From: Chlorokybus atmophyticus
Lineage: Eukaryota; Streptophyta; Chlorokybophyceae; Chlorokybales; Chlorokybaceae
Length of the DNA: 64,000 nucleotides
Assembly (NCBI GenBank): GCA_009103225.1
Contig: RHPI01001116.1
Location: 660,814-724,813 of the forward strand
Direction: 5' to 3'
The notes beneath the pieces were generated by a model. It made no database searches, was not told where the DNA came from, and was given only the letters and a program-made list of their open reading frames with translations. This document shows, in pieces, positions 12,913 through 23,438 of the stretch (position 1 is the stretch's first letter; each line of letters begins with the position of its first letter). The position numbers and the translations under genes are program-made.

Positions 12913-13864
12913 GCCTCGGGCCGTTTGCGCTTTGCTTCAAGTGCGTAAGTAGAAGCTCAGTAGCTAATGGCGGCGGCGCGCCGGCTTTGCTTGGCATGCT
13001 AGACCATGCCTCGGCAACGAGGTGCGAACTTGGCGGAGAGCTTGATGACAAACATGAGGGCGGCGATGTGGCGGAGCGCAGCTTTCCTGCTGCCATGCCA
13101 GCTTGCTCGTGTCTCTGCGCTGCTGGTTCATGACGACAGGAGTTGTTGATAATCCTTCAAGTTGGAATGCTGCATGTTGACATCTACCTTACCGCGCAAG
13201 CATTCCAACAGCCCGTTGCTTGAGTGTTTAAGTGGTTTTGTTGCCGATGGCTGGTGAGAGCTGGCCGAGGCACCACAGTCCATGTTAGGTGAGACTCTGT
13301 CACCGCAGTGAAGGCTTACAGTGCGTGCGCAGTATGGTCTCACCTCACTAGCGGTGACAATTTTCATGTGAGTTTACTACACTCGTTGCCACTGTCAGAG
13401 TTTGAAGGGGTCATTTAGTCCAGATATACCAAAAGCCTAGGACACTGTCAAATTGTCGCTGAGGCACCAGAGTCCATGTGAGGTGAGACTTGACTAAGCA
13501 CAAACACTGACGTGCCTGCGCAGCGTAGACCACCTCACTCGTGGACACTGTCTTTGGAGGGGAGTAGAGGAGCTGCAAGTGCTTTCATCATGTGACAGCA
13601 GTGGTGGGCACAGAGCAAGTTGGCATGACAGCCTTCCTGAGTGAGGAAGACTGCTGTGCTGCCCCACGTCACCTTTCTGCTGGCTGTCAGCAAGCCCCGC
13701 CAGGTTCAGTAAGCTTGGAGCATCGCGTGAGCTTAACGCATTAAGCAACCTTAGAGCACTGTGCCAAGGCAAATACTTACATGTAGCCGTCCTTCAATCA
13801 AGGCATTGCCAGCCGTGAAGTCATGCAATTTGCCGCAACACACCAAGCGCAAGCAGCCAGCGGC
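12913..13864. promoter_or_regulatory. spacer between head-to-head FDM-like copies D and A
   Basis: 952 bases separate the two divergent ATG codons. Each side carries the same leader-like block (a GCAAGTTGGCATGACAGC-type sequence, then text resembling CAGCAAGCCCCGCCA), so the spacer is partly an inverted repeat. Two direct copies of a GAGGCACCA.AGTCCATGT motif start near 13265 and 13459. The middle (about 13370-13420) matches the reverse complement of about 20830-20890 in the other spacer. It may be a bidirectional promoter or simply duplicated flank. Confidence 0.45.
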
Positions 13865-15780
13865 ATGGAGGCGCTGCAGCAGCGACTGCAGCGCACAGCA
13901 GAAGCTGCTGCAGTCCGCCAGTAGCAGCTGAAACGCAAGTATGGACACTGTTGTTGCTTCCCTTTCTGCGCTCACGTTTCCGGCACATGCATGATGTTTT
14001 AGCTAGTTGTGGATGGGGTAGTGCGTGCAGCTTACAAGCACCTTCTGCTTGCTGTGCTGACCCTTCTTGTGCTGTCTGTCCAGAAAGAGTCGGCGAATTG
14101 GAAGAAAGGTCGCGCAAAGCCGTGCAAGACGAGCTGCTTGTAGTAAGATGAGAAGCAACTCATCTGAGCGCAATTTCGTGTGTTCGTGAACTAGCTTCAG
14201 CACTGTAGGCATGCATGGCCTTGTCCAAGTGCAGCGATGAGTGCTTGCACGGTGAGCTGTAACTTTGCACACAGACAATGGTGTTGTCTCCATGCAGAAG
14301 CATGCCTTCATGCATGAGCTGCACAGCTCGTCGCTCAAGCAATTGCAATGCTGGTTGCAAGAACCATTGTGTTTTTTGTTCAATAAGTTGTTGCGTGTGC
14401 AGCGCGAAGTGAGGCGTTCCGTTGACCACGAATGCGCAGAGCTGCGTCTGCAGCTGCAAGAGGAGCAGCAAAGGCAGGAAGATGAGCACCAACACGCCAT
14501 GCCTTCGCCAGCAGCAAGGAGCTCTGAGGACCAATACAAAGCACTTTTCGACGGTCACCAGAACGAGCTTCGCATGTAAGCTCAAGTTGGCTACCACAAC
14601 AAGGCTGACAGTGCCTTGTTTCGGCCTCGTAGGCGCAGTATCACTGTATGCATGTGGCTGACACAGAAGTATTTCTTGGCAGGGTACGAGAAAGTTCTTA
14701 AAGCCAACTTGACGTACTCAAGTATGAGCGGGTACGCAACCTTTTCGTTTTCCATTAGCAATTGGCCTCTGTGCTCACCAGCACAGATAGCGGAATGTGC
14801 ATCCTTTTACTGTTGTGCTTTTCTCCATGCGTGTCAGTATGCTACCAGGTTCTTGCTGAGGAGAACAATAAGGCACGCGAACACGAAGTGCACAAGTACA
14901 AGTCGGAAGCGGAGCTGGCACAAAGTTTGCTACAGGACGTGTTTGTTATGGAGCCGAAGTACAAGGACATGGTAATGAGCACAGTTGCAGCAAGATGTTG
15001 TTTGCATTGCGGTCCCAATCAGTGTTCATGGCCGCCATGCGGCATTTAGTCTTTCATGCTCAACAATTTGTGATCTCATGTGGGTTTGTAGCCAGTAGCC
15101 AAGGTAGAACAATTTCTTTGTACACATGCTTTGGCTATCAGGCGACCATCGCAACTCGCACTAGCAAGGCGGAAGCCCTGGACAAGGGGTGGGTGCAAGT
15201 CAAATGGCTTGGAGTTATCGACTTCAAGATAGTCAAGGCAAGCCTCGTTTGCTGTTTATGCATGACATGTGCTTCACAGATATGAGTGCTGGCGTATACA
15301 TCGCATGAGTGCAGGCTGCATTAGACGACCACAAGAAGCGTGGGTTGCGTTGGAAAATGAAAGTTGCGGAGCTCGCTTCCCGCATGGAGCAGATTGTTTG
15401 TCTCAACGACATCAACCCTTGAAAAGTGAACCAGGGGAGATATGAGATTGATATGGAACACCCAAAGGTTAAAGATCTGCAGGTAGTGGGGCGAGCCACT
15501 CGCACGCCATGTAGCCGAACAAGCCCTCGAACTACACCAAGTCAATGCTTCCGAGCGGTTCTCGGTACATGCGCTCATTAAATGCGCATTTTGGAATGCA
15601 TGTAATATTGGAGTGAGAAGAGGTTGTACGCTGCTGTTGCATGTCACTCAGCTTGACTGCTGTTGCTCTTGCAATCAGATTCGGGTTGCATGGGATTAAG
15701 AGAAGCATGAAGAGGTGACACCGGCGCACATTATTAAGCAGCTAGTCAGCAAGAGGAGGTCAATTTCAACAAGGAAGAAG
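13865..15780 (+). pseudogene. FDM-like coiled-coil/XH pseudogene, copy A
   Basis: Exons by comparison with the minus-strand paralogue: 13865-13938, 14088-14142, 14403-14575, a diverged short exon near 14690-14740, 14849-14971, 15142-15237, 15315-15564 and from 15679. Lengths match the other copies (74, 55 and 123 nt exons). In-frame stops: TAG at 13922-13924, TGA at 15420-15422 where relatives have the Trp of NPW, and TAA at 15697-15699, plus a frame change near 15483. The 15237 donor is GC, as in the intact gene. Coil heptads and XH remnants (QALELHQVNASERF) remain visible. It lacks zf-XS and XS domains. A pseudogene by multiple lesions. Confidence 0.78.
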
Positions 15781-16159
15781 CCACATCTCGCTTCTTCAGA
15801 CACGTTGCCTCATCCCACCTATACTGGTGTACAGTACGTACATATGGTGCAAGTAAGACTTGTCCTTCGCTCACTGGAATTCCTCGGCATTGTGTAGCGA
15901 GTACAGTGTAGGTACGCTGTTGCGTCGTAGGATCGTTGTTCAACCACCCTCATACGTACATGGACAGTCGAATGCAAGCTGCATATGGCGGGTTAACACG
16001 CCACTCAAGGCCTGTACATTCCCTCTACCTGTGCAACCATACTGTATGGGTAACCGGTGCAAATGCAGCTCTGTCAGTGTTGCTTGACTGGCACAGCACA
16101 GCTGACTGCTGTTTGGTCCATGTCCAAAGTACAACATCATTCCAAGCAGTAACGCCCGC

Positions 16160-16440
16160 AAACACTTGTGTATAAGAGATAGTGTGCTAGATGAGTAGCA
16201 TGCAAGGTGCGAAGCACACACTTTTTCATGCATGTCACTCACATTGCCCGCACACCATGCATGTTGCCATAGTACCATACCCTTTATATACAACATGCAG
16301 CACTCAGTACATGCCATGTCATGCTTACACTCTACACTAACAACTCACCACCGGGCTGCCAACTACCTAACACGCTAAGCCCCTACCCCGTTAGTCACAC
16401 CAACTTGCATGGTGTCCAGCAATCACCGGCGCATGCGCCT
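16160..16440 (-). repeat. dispersed CCCGGTGGT repeat, copy 2
   Basis: The minus strand reads CTAACGGGGTAGGGGCTTAG (from 16394) and GCAGCCCGGTGGTGAG (from about 16360), then GGGTATGGTAC and CATGCATGGTGTG. It is the longest recognisable copy: flanks on both sides match copy 1 (GTGCTTCGCACCTTGCATGC) and copy 3 (the GGTATGGTAC block), giving a unit of at least 250 bases. Confidence 0.8.
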
Positions 16441-16689
16441 TGGTCAGCAACCACCACCGTCACTGCATCAACGGCAGCAATCAGCCAGCGTGGACTCCCC
16501 CTTCCCCTCGCCTCCATCCTCGTCACAACTCTGCCGCATCTCCCGTCACTAGGCGTTTGGGTTGCGCCCATCGGCACGCAGCATGCATGCTCACGCAATG
16601 CATGCAACACTCCCTGGGTTGCGGTGCAGCCGTGCAGTCGAGGTCGGTGTTGTGTCTCACACGCACAAGCATGCATACACTATGTGCAT

Positions 16690-16870
16690 ATACTATGCAT
16701 GCTTGCATGACTGATGGAGTGTATCGGTAGTATAGGAAGTAGCTAAGTTGGTAGGAGTAGATGAGCCCGGTGGTTAGTAGAGCATGCGTATGTATGTAAG
16801 GGGTATGGTACGGTGGCAGCATGCATGGTGTGGACAATGCGAATGGCATGTGGCTGGCTGCTGCGTGCAT
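16690..16870 (+). repeat. dispersed CCCGGTGGT repeat, copy 3
   Basis: Plus-strand copy: GCATGCTTGCATGACTGATGG, then GAGCCCGGTGGTTAGTAG (box 16766-16774), then GGGTATGGTACGGTGGCAGC and CATGCATGGTGTG as in copy 2. Copies 2 and 3 face each other as an inverted pair about 250 bases apart. Confidence 0.78.
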
Positions 16871-16974
16871 GTTGTGTGAGCGTGACACTATGTGCATATA
16901 CTATGCATGCGCCACCCCGCATTGAGTGTGTACACGTGTTGTACAGGTACTTACTGTGACTGCGTGGGTTGACT

Positions 16975-17075
16975 GGCATGCATGACTGACGGGTGGTGGC
17001 CGTAGTGGTGATAGATGTAGAGATAGTGTAGAGTGGCAAGTGATAAAGTAGCCCGGTGGTGTCCTATTGACCGAG
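16975..17075 (+). repeat. dispersed CCCGGTGGT repeat, copy 4
   Basis: GGCATGCATGACTGACGGGTGG at the start and GTAGCCCGGTGGTGTCC (box 17052-17060) about 75 bases on, with GTAG-rich text between the boxes as in other copies. Confidence 0.7.
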
Positions 17076-17571
17076 TGATGCTGTGTGCTATGCGTGTGTA
17101 GTGCATGTCATGCACGTTGTGCGTGGGTGTGTAGCATGCGCTGCACGCAGTCAATCCCTTCTCCGTTCTTTTGTACACTTATCTAACACATCTCTTGTTC
17201 TCACGTGCAGGCACTTGCGCATACGCACACGCAAGCACAGTTGCACACAGTTGCACTACCAAAAGCAAAGGCAATTGCAGAGTACATGGGGAGCAAAGGA
17301 TTATGCCCGTGTCGTCCGAATGGAGTGCACATGGAGCCGCGACGCAGAGGGAGTAGCCATACCTGCCGTACATGCATGCATGCGTGCGTGTACTGACACA
17401 AACCCTAAGAACGGCAGTGAGCGACGCAGAAGTAGGTGGGCGGAGGTGCCACGCCGCGGGCCGCCAGGCTGGCGGAGGGGATGTGGGCGAAGGAGAAGGG
17501 GGAGTCTGTTGAGTCTGCTGTGGAAGGATGGGCCGGTATTTAACAGCCGTGCTACAGGTGATTGAGTCAGC

Positions 17572-17665
17572 AGCTGCATGCATGCATGTCTAACAGCAGG
17601 GTGGGATGGTTGGTTAGTGAAAGGCCGTAGAGTGAGTAGAGTTGCCCGGTGGTTGCTATGGTCGG
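17572..17665 (+). repeat. dispersed CCCGGTGGT repeat, copy 5
   Basis: GCATGCATGCATGTCTAAC, then GGTGGG text, GTAGAGTTGCCCGGTGGTTG (box 17645-17653). Same box order and spacing as the other plus-strand copies. Confidence 0.7.
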
Positions 17666-17690
17666 CTTGAGGTACGTATGTGGTGAGCTG

Positions 17691-17810
17691 CCATGCATGC
17701 TATTATTGGACATAATCAATGTACACAAAATGCGATGTGGGGTGGCGCATGCATAGTACATGCACATAGCGTCACGCTCACACAGAGTAGGTAGCCCGGT
17801 GGTCGCGTAT
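17691..17810 (+). repeat. dispersed CCCGGTGGT repeat, copy 6
   Basis: CCATGCATGC, then ACAAAATGCGATGTGGGGTG and GTAGGTAGCCCGGTGGTCGC (box 17795-17803). The first box is diverged; the second is exact. Confidence 0.6.
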
Positions 17811-18427
17811 GTAGTAACGAGGTGAGTGTGTTCTGCAGAGTGTTGCATGCGTGGTGTGGTCTGAATGGGCATACCCCTCTCGAATTCTTTGTACAACATG
17901 CACGCAGCAGGCAGCCACATAGGCATGTTCTTTGTGTGTGCAAGGCATTCATTGCATGTCTAGACTAGTTTTGGAGATTCATGTACACTGCAACACCCTC
18001 CCCACCCGATTACTACACCACATCTAAGAGGCTTGCTAAGGAATCTAACTATGTGCAATGCAATGCAAGACGGGCAGGCAGGGGACTGACAGCGAGGCAA
18101 GGGACTGACGCAAGCAAGAAATTCTGTGTCCCACCTGCAGTGGCGGTGCATGCAAAGACAAGAGCCAAGTTCATCACAGAACAGCAGACAGTAGGTAGCC
18201 ACCAACTGTAAAGAGCGAAGCCAGCGACAAGCCACTTACCGTTACAACCAAGCAGAAAACCATGCACGGGCTGGCCCTAACAGCTGAACGGTCAGTGTGA
18301 AGTGTACCTATGTACACCTGATTAAACACAATACTCTATCTCCTTTGACAGCTATGGTGTATGCATATATGAACATGCGATGCAATGACATGCGTCGCAG
18401 GTGCCGGTGATTTGGGGGACACAACGC

Positions 18428-20389
18428 CTATCCAGTGGGGGCATTGCTTCTCCCACTCTTCGCAATTGGCCTGGGGTCCAGCAGCTCTTCAATCTTGTCA
18501 ACCAGTTGGTTGTTGATATGTGCCGGCGTCGACTCTTCCTTAGTCTCCGCGTTCCATGCAATCCGCATCTGCAATAAGCGCTTCAAGTACAGCACCAAAC
18601 CCGCACACACATGCATATGCTTGGCCGAACAGTCGAGTATCAATCAGATAGCTGCTCAGCTCAAAGTGAGTGGCATGCAATGTTGCTGTGCGTTGCTGTG
18701 CATTGCCTGAAGCGGAAGTTGCGTATCTTTGAATGCATGAGGTGCTATGCCATACCGGATACCGCCCAGAAGGGTTGAAGTTGTGCAACTCCAGTGCTCT
18801 TGCTGCAACATGGCGTGCCAACGCATCCCCCCACATTGCCCTCAACTTCTTCAGTTTTGGATGCTCCATGTTGACTTCATTTGTTGCCGTTCCGTCTCGT
18901 TCCACTACTTTCCAAGGTTGAACTTGTTCCGCCTCCAGCTGAGAGCACAGTGTGGCTGCCTTCTTGTCAACGTTAGTCACTTGCGTTTTGGCTGTCAAGG
19001 CAGCCTGCATCATCCATGTTGCTCAAGTGAGTGACGAGCAGCATCAATGATGGCCGGTCGCAAACCAACGGATTTCATACACCCTGTAGGCCGCCATTGG
19101 ATCAATGACTTTCCTTCACAACCTCAAAGTCAAGTTCTCCAAGGTGCTTTAGGGCAACCCATCCCTTGTCCATGGCTTCCTTTACAGCCTCTCCAGTGCG
19201 TCTCGCCTCAGCCACCTGGTTGCAGTGTCCTCACAAGACTGGTGCTTTGTCTTTAACAGAAAATTATCATCAAAAGCCACAAATGCCAAGATACTCACCA
19301 TGTCTTTGGACTTCTGTTCCATGACTATGAGTGGCTGGAGTATGTCCTGCGCAAACTCAGCGTCTGCCTTGTATTGTTCTACTTCTTCCTCTCTTTGCTT
19401 CTTGTCTTGTTCAGCAGCGGCCTGCATTGGCAAATTCAAGATCAGATCACGAAAGACAGCTTGCAAGTCAAGCAGCAGTAAAGAGTAGCTCCTGGACACA
19501 TGGAGCAGCCATGTCACTAACCAGCTTTTGCTGGATGGTGTGGAAGTCGGTTTCCTGCTTGTCGTTCAACCTGTGGCAGTAAGAAACATGAAGAGCACCA
19601 TTCCAACATGCAGCTTGCGCTTTGCATTACGACAACAACAAGCATCGCCTGACATAATGACAAACTGTCACTGCTTACATGCATAGCTCGCTCTGGTGAC
19701 TGTCGGCAAGCGCTTTGTACTCGTTATCACGAATTGTTGCTGACCGCATGGCATCATGCTCCTCATCTTGTTGCCTGAGCTGTTCTTCTTGCAACTGCAG
19801 GCGCAGCTTCAAGCATTCGTCGTCCAGGCGACGCCTCGCTTCGCGCTTCACACACAAGAGCTTGTTGAGCAGCAACAACAACAACAATAACTAGCGTCAT
19901 GATTGCTTGAGAGACGAGCTGCATGCTTCTGCACAGACACACCACAAGAGTTTGTGTGCTGTCATTTTGCGGCTCACCGGGCAAACACTTACTGCTGCAT
20001 TGCGTTTGTTAAAAAGGCCATGCATGCCTGCAGTGCCGACGCTGACGCACGCACCACAATACACATGGATGACTCCCTTCATCTTACCGCATGCAGCTCG
20101 TCTTGCAGGACTTTGTGCGACTTTTCTTCAACTTCTTCCACTCTGTTGAACATACAGCACCAGAAGAGTCAGCACAGCAAATAGAGTTGTTTGTGGGCTG
20201 CCACGCACTTAGCCATCGACAGCTACTTAAGCAAGCATGTGCTAAGATAGGGGAGTAAGCAGCAAAGGAAAACAAACAGGAGAACAAACAAACAAAGCAA
20301 ACGTCGCATCCATACTTGCGTTTCAGCTTCTGTTGGCGAACTTCCAAAGCTCCTGCTGTGCGCTGCAGCTGCTGCTGCAGCGCCTCCAT
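18428..20389 (-). CDS. short FDM/IDN2-like protein, coiled coil plus XH only (copy B)
   Basis: Eight exons: 20389-20316, 20142-20088, 19845-19679, 19570-19522, 19421-19299, 19215-19114, 19004-18756, 18568-18428; 960 nt, 319 residues. All are open and in phase. Residues 1 to about 190 are coiled coil (MEALQQQLQRTAG..., EQYKADAEFAQDILQP), then an XH domain with MWGDALARHVAARALELHN, FNPSGRYP and a final exon of 47 codons, the same length as in the complete gene. zf-XS and XS are absent. In plants the XH domain mediates pairing of FDM/IDN2 proteins in RNA-directed DNA methylation. Oddity: exon 6 should end at 19114, where relatives use a GC donor, but here the intron begins GA; using the nearest GT shifts the frame into a stop. 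The first ATG is provisional, since an open frame extends up to 20605. Confidence 0.65.
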
Positions 20390-21442
20390 GCCTCCGGCTT
20401 TTCGCGCTTGGTTTGTTGCGGCAATTGCAGGACAATTGCAGGACGGCTGGCAATGCCTTGCTCGAGGAGGGTTCACTTGCCTTAGCACAATGCTTCGCCA
20501 ACTTGGCACGGGGCTTGCTGACGGCCAACAGAAAGGTGACTCACCTTTGATGATGTGGGCTGAGTGGAAGTTAGGCTGCTGTGCTGCCCACATCACTGCT
20601 GTCATGCCAACTTGCGCTTTGCGCCCACTACTGTCACATCATTGTGGAAATTCTTTAGCAGCTCACATCTATTTGACTACGCAAGAATTACGGCATTGTC
20701 AACTCGGCCTAGCTACATCTGCATGTAGCGCTTGAGGACATTGCTCGTGTACAGCCTACTGTATGATTGTTTGAGTAGGGTAGCGTTGGACACTACAACC
20801 GCCAGTTGGCACCCGTGTAATGTATTCATTCATCTAGACTAGAGGCCCCTTCAAACTCTGACTGTGTCAACGAGTACAGTGCGACTACTGGTCTCAGTGC
20901 TACACTGCGCAGGCACTTCAAGTGCGTGCCTTCACTACGGTACCGAAGCCTTTCCTCACACGAACTGTGATGAGGACTCATCCTGCGTTGCAGGCTGGCT
21001 GAAGCATGCTGCTGACGGAGCGAGCAGTCAAAGCAGGTACGGTGGACCCACCAGTAAGAGGAAGAGAGGGACACTTCAGCCTTGCAAACCCATGCACACG
21101 TGCTTGCTGGGCTCATTCGCCAACCAGCTCTGGCCATTTGTCCACCGTCAACAACAACGCTACTGACACTGTTGTGCTTGTAAAGGCTTGCGAGAGAGGT
21201 ATGCCAACTGTCAACCAACTCTGGTCGCAGACAGCAGCGGTGACTCACCACTGGTGAGACAAGCGCAAGTTGGCGCGACAGCCAAACTACTGCTCCACGT
21301 CACCGCCCTGCTGTCAGCAAGCTCCCCGCCAGATTCGCACAGCGCTTTGTACTAACCAACACTAACATGCCAAGCCAACCTCCAGCACGCCGTCGCCTTT
21401 CAGCTACTGACTTTGCGCAAACAAGCGCAAATAGCTCGAGGC
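20390..21442. promoter_or_regulatory. spacer between head-to-head FDM-like copies B and E
   Basis: 1053 bases between divergent ATG codons. Leader blocks like those beside copies A and D appear on both sides (on the minus strand near 20490-20640 and on the plus strand near 21190-21340). The centre near 20830-20890 matches, inverted, the centre of the D-A spacer. A possible upstream exon for copy B (minus strand from 20605, ending at an AAAG|GTGAGT donor) lies inside. Confidence 0.45.
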
Positions 21443-21505
21443 ATGGAGGCGCTGCAGCACACAGCAGCAGCTGCTGAACTTTGCCAGCGAACGTTGCTGA
21501 ACTGA
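21443..21505 (+). pseudogene. FDM-like first-exon fragment, copy E
   Basis: ATGGAGGCGCTGCAGCA at 21443 matches the first exon of copies A, B and D, reads MEALQHTAAAAELCQ and stops at 21503-21505. No later exons follow; after about 21545 the sequence is unrelated and rich in GT/CA dinucleotides. It is a broken partner of copy B. Confidence 0.7.
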
Positions 21506-22239
21506 ACCGAAAACACCGAGGACACTGATGTTAAACTATGACAATTGTGTCACTAAGGCATGGCATCGACAGTCCTACCGTCACTGAGTCCGACCCAGTG
21601 GCACCAATGCATGACACCGAATGCTAGGCTTGTGTTGCAACGAGACGATGAGCAAGTGTCTGATGAACCGCATAATGTGTAATCGTGTAGATGTGCGTGT
21701 GCGTTTGCGGGTGTACGTGAGCGCACATTCGCATACGTGAATGCGACTTTGCGCAGATGTGCGGGCGGGCTGATCTCCATCCATGCGCATATGCTTGCGT
21801 GCGTGCGCGCATGCGATTGTGACTGTGTGTTGCATGTGCACTGTCACTGTGCATGTACGTACATGTGTACATGCGCGTGCACGCAGGGTAAGGGACCACC
21901 TACTGGAACTGATTGTGTTGAAAAGTCCAAACAACTGTTTACACATGCACATGCGCTGTGTACTGGGTGCTGTATCATACATGCTCAAAACGTGTTTGCA
22001 TGCGCACTCAGTTAGTCGACATGCACATGCCCATACACAGCAGCAGTCAACCACAGCCGTCATCATATTGCAGTCACCACCGCCAGGCTATATGGTCTAT
22101 GTGTGGAGGTAATTACCGGAGGTGGTGGCAATTGTACAAACAATGCGCAACGGATATGTACAAAAATGTAAAACGGAAATGCACATGCATAGTGGCATGC
22201 ACAGTCAGTAGCATGCAGAGTGAGACAGCACATACCAAC

Positions 22240-22335
22240 CACACTATTGTCGAGTTAACCACCGGGTCCATTCACTACCTCACACAGTACTCTACCCCTA
22301 CTACCCCGTTAGCCATGCAAGCATGCACATGCATA
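22240..22335 (-). repeat. dispersed CCCGGTGGT repeat, copy 7
   Basis: The minus strand reads GGCTAACGGGGTAGTAGGGG (from about 22314) and GGACCCGGTGGTTAACTCG (from about 22268). It is flanked by GCATGCTTGCATG. Confidence 0.75.
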
Positions 22336-22669
22336 TGCGTTCACCTGCCCACAGGGCCGATGCAGTCTATGTACAAAAGGTATATGCTACCATGTGTACA
22401 GGATATATGACGTGCTGTTAGGCACACGCATGCAATGTATCACAACCACTCAAGCATTACATGCACACTAGTATACATGGGTGTACAGGATAAGTGAGTG
22501 AGATTGATTTATACATGCATGGCATTTACATGAGCACTCACCCCGAGTACATCACAAATCTTTACTTACACATTTGTGTGTGTGTGTAACATATATGCAA
22601 TGTTATGCATGTGACCCCATTGCATTGTGAACATGACATGCACACACACACGCACACTTGCACACGCCA

Positions 22670-22760
22670 GCAAACAACTTCTTACACCACCGGGCTACCT
22701 ATACAAACTAGGTAGCTACTTTCGCTAAGCCCTTGCCCCGTTAGTCAACATGCATGCGTA
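22670..22760 (-). repeat. dispersed CCCGGTGGT repeat, copy 8
   Basis: The minus strand reads GACTAACGGGGCAAGGGCTT (from about 22746) and GTAGCCCGGTGGTGTAAG (from about 22699), flanked by CATGCATG. Close to copies 1 and 2. Confidence 0.75.
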
Positions 22761-22907
22761 GTTACCTGTACACAAGTAGAGTCCCCACAGTTAGGCACCG
22801 GTGTGGCTGTAGTTGTGGCAGCAGCACAAAGCAGACGGACTCCCCCTCCCTCTGCTCTCTCGCTTTGTGTGTGTGGTGGTGTGGGGGGGGTTAGCCAAAA
22901 TAGTTTT

Positions 22908-23104
<197 letters not shown>

Positions 23105-23438
23105 AACGCAGGCTAGCTTAAGTTCTACTAACGTTGCCTGATGGTTTAAGTGCCTGGTTGAAAACCCAGCACAAATTCTTGACACTTCTGTGCGAAGTTT
23201 GAGTGAGCAGAGCATAGCAAGCAACAAGCCACCACCACTGGCTCTACAACCAAGCAGCAACCATGCACGAGGGCTGGCCCAGCCTGGCCCTTGTTGGCTG
23301 AACAGTCAGTGTGAAGTGTCCGATTGCAGCTATGTACATCCTGATACATTACAGCAATCTACCCCTTCGACAGAAACAGTTTATCTACATGCATTGCCAT
23401 CACATGCCTCACAGCTGGTAACCAGTAAGAGACAACGT
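23105..23438. other. 3' flank of the complete FDM-like gene
   Basis: No gene. From about 23246 it resembles the 3' flank of copy B (about 18238-18427): shared words include CAACCAAGCAG, CCATGCACG and CAGTCAGTGTGAAGTGT. It probably holds the 3' UTR of the minus-strand gene. Confidence 0.5.

Larger units (their letters stand above)
15781..18427. other. gene-less stretch rich in dispersed repeats
   Basis: No gene recognised. Five copies of the dispersed repeat (16175-17803) dominate, together with many ATGCATGC palindromes. 18238-18427 is the 3' flank of the minus-strand FDM-like copy and matches the 3' flank of the complete gene at about 23246-23438, showing that the duplicated block extends past the stop codon. 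Confidence 0.55.
21506..22907. other. gene-less stretch before the internal poly-G tract
   Basis: GCATGC- and TG-rich sequence without recognisable genes, containing two copies of the dispersed repeat and a (TG)n run near 22575-22588. Confidence 0.5.

Noticed and set aside
12324-12948. Plus-strand frames at 12.3-12.9 kb as genes
   Set aside because: They are antisense shadows of the minus-strand coiled-coil pseudogene copy D.
16766-16790. tRNA gene suggested by GAGCCCGGTGGTTAGTAG (A-box-like)
   Set aside because: No B-box (GGTTCGAATCC type), no acceptor-stem pairing and no cloverleaf around it; the same box recurs in nine repeat copies.
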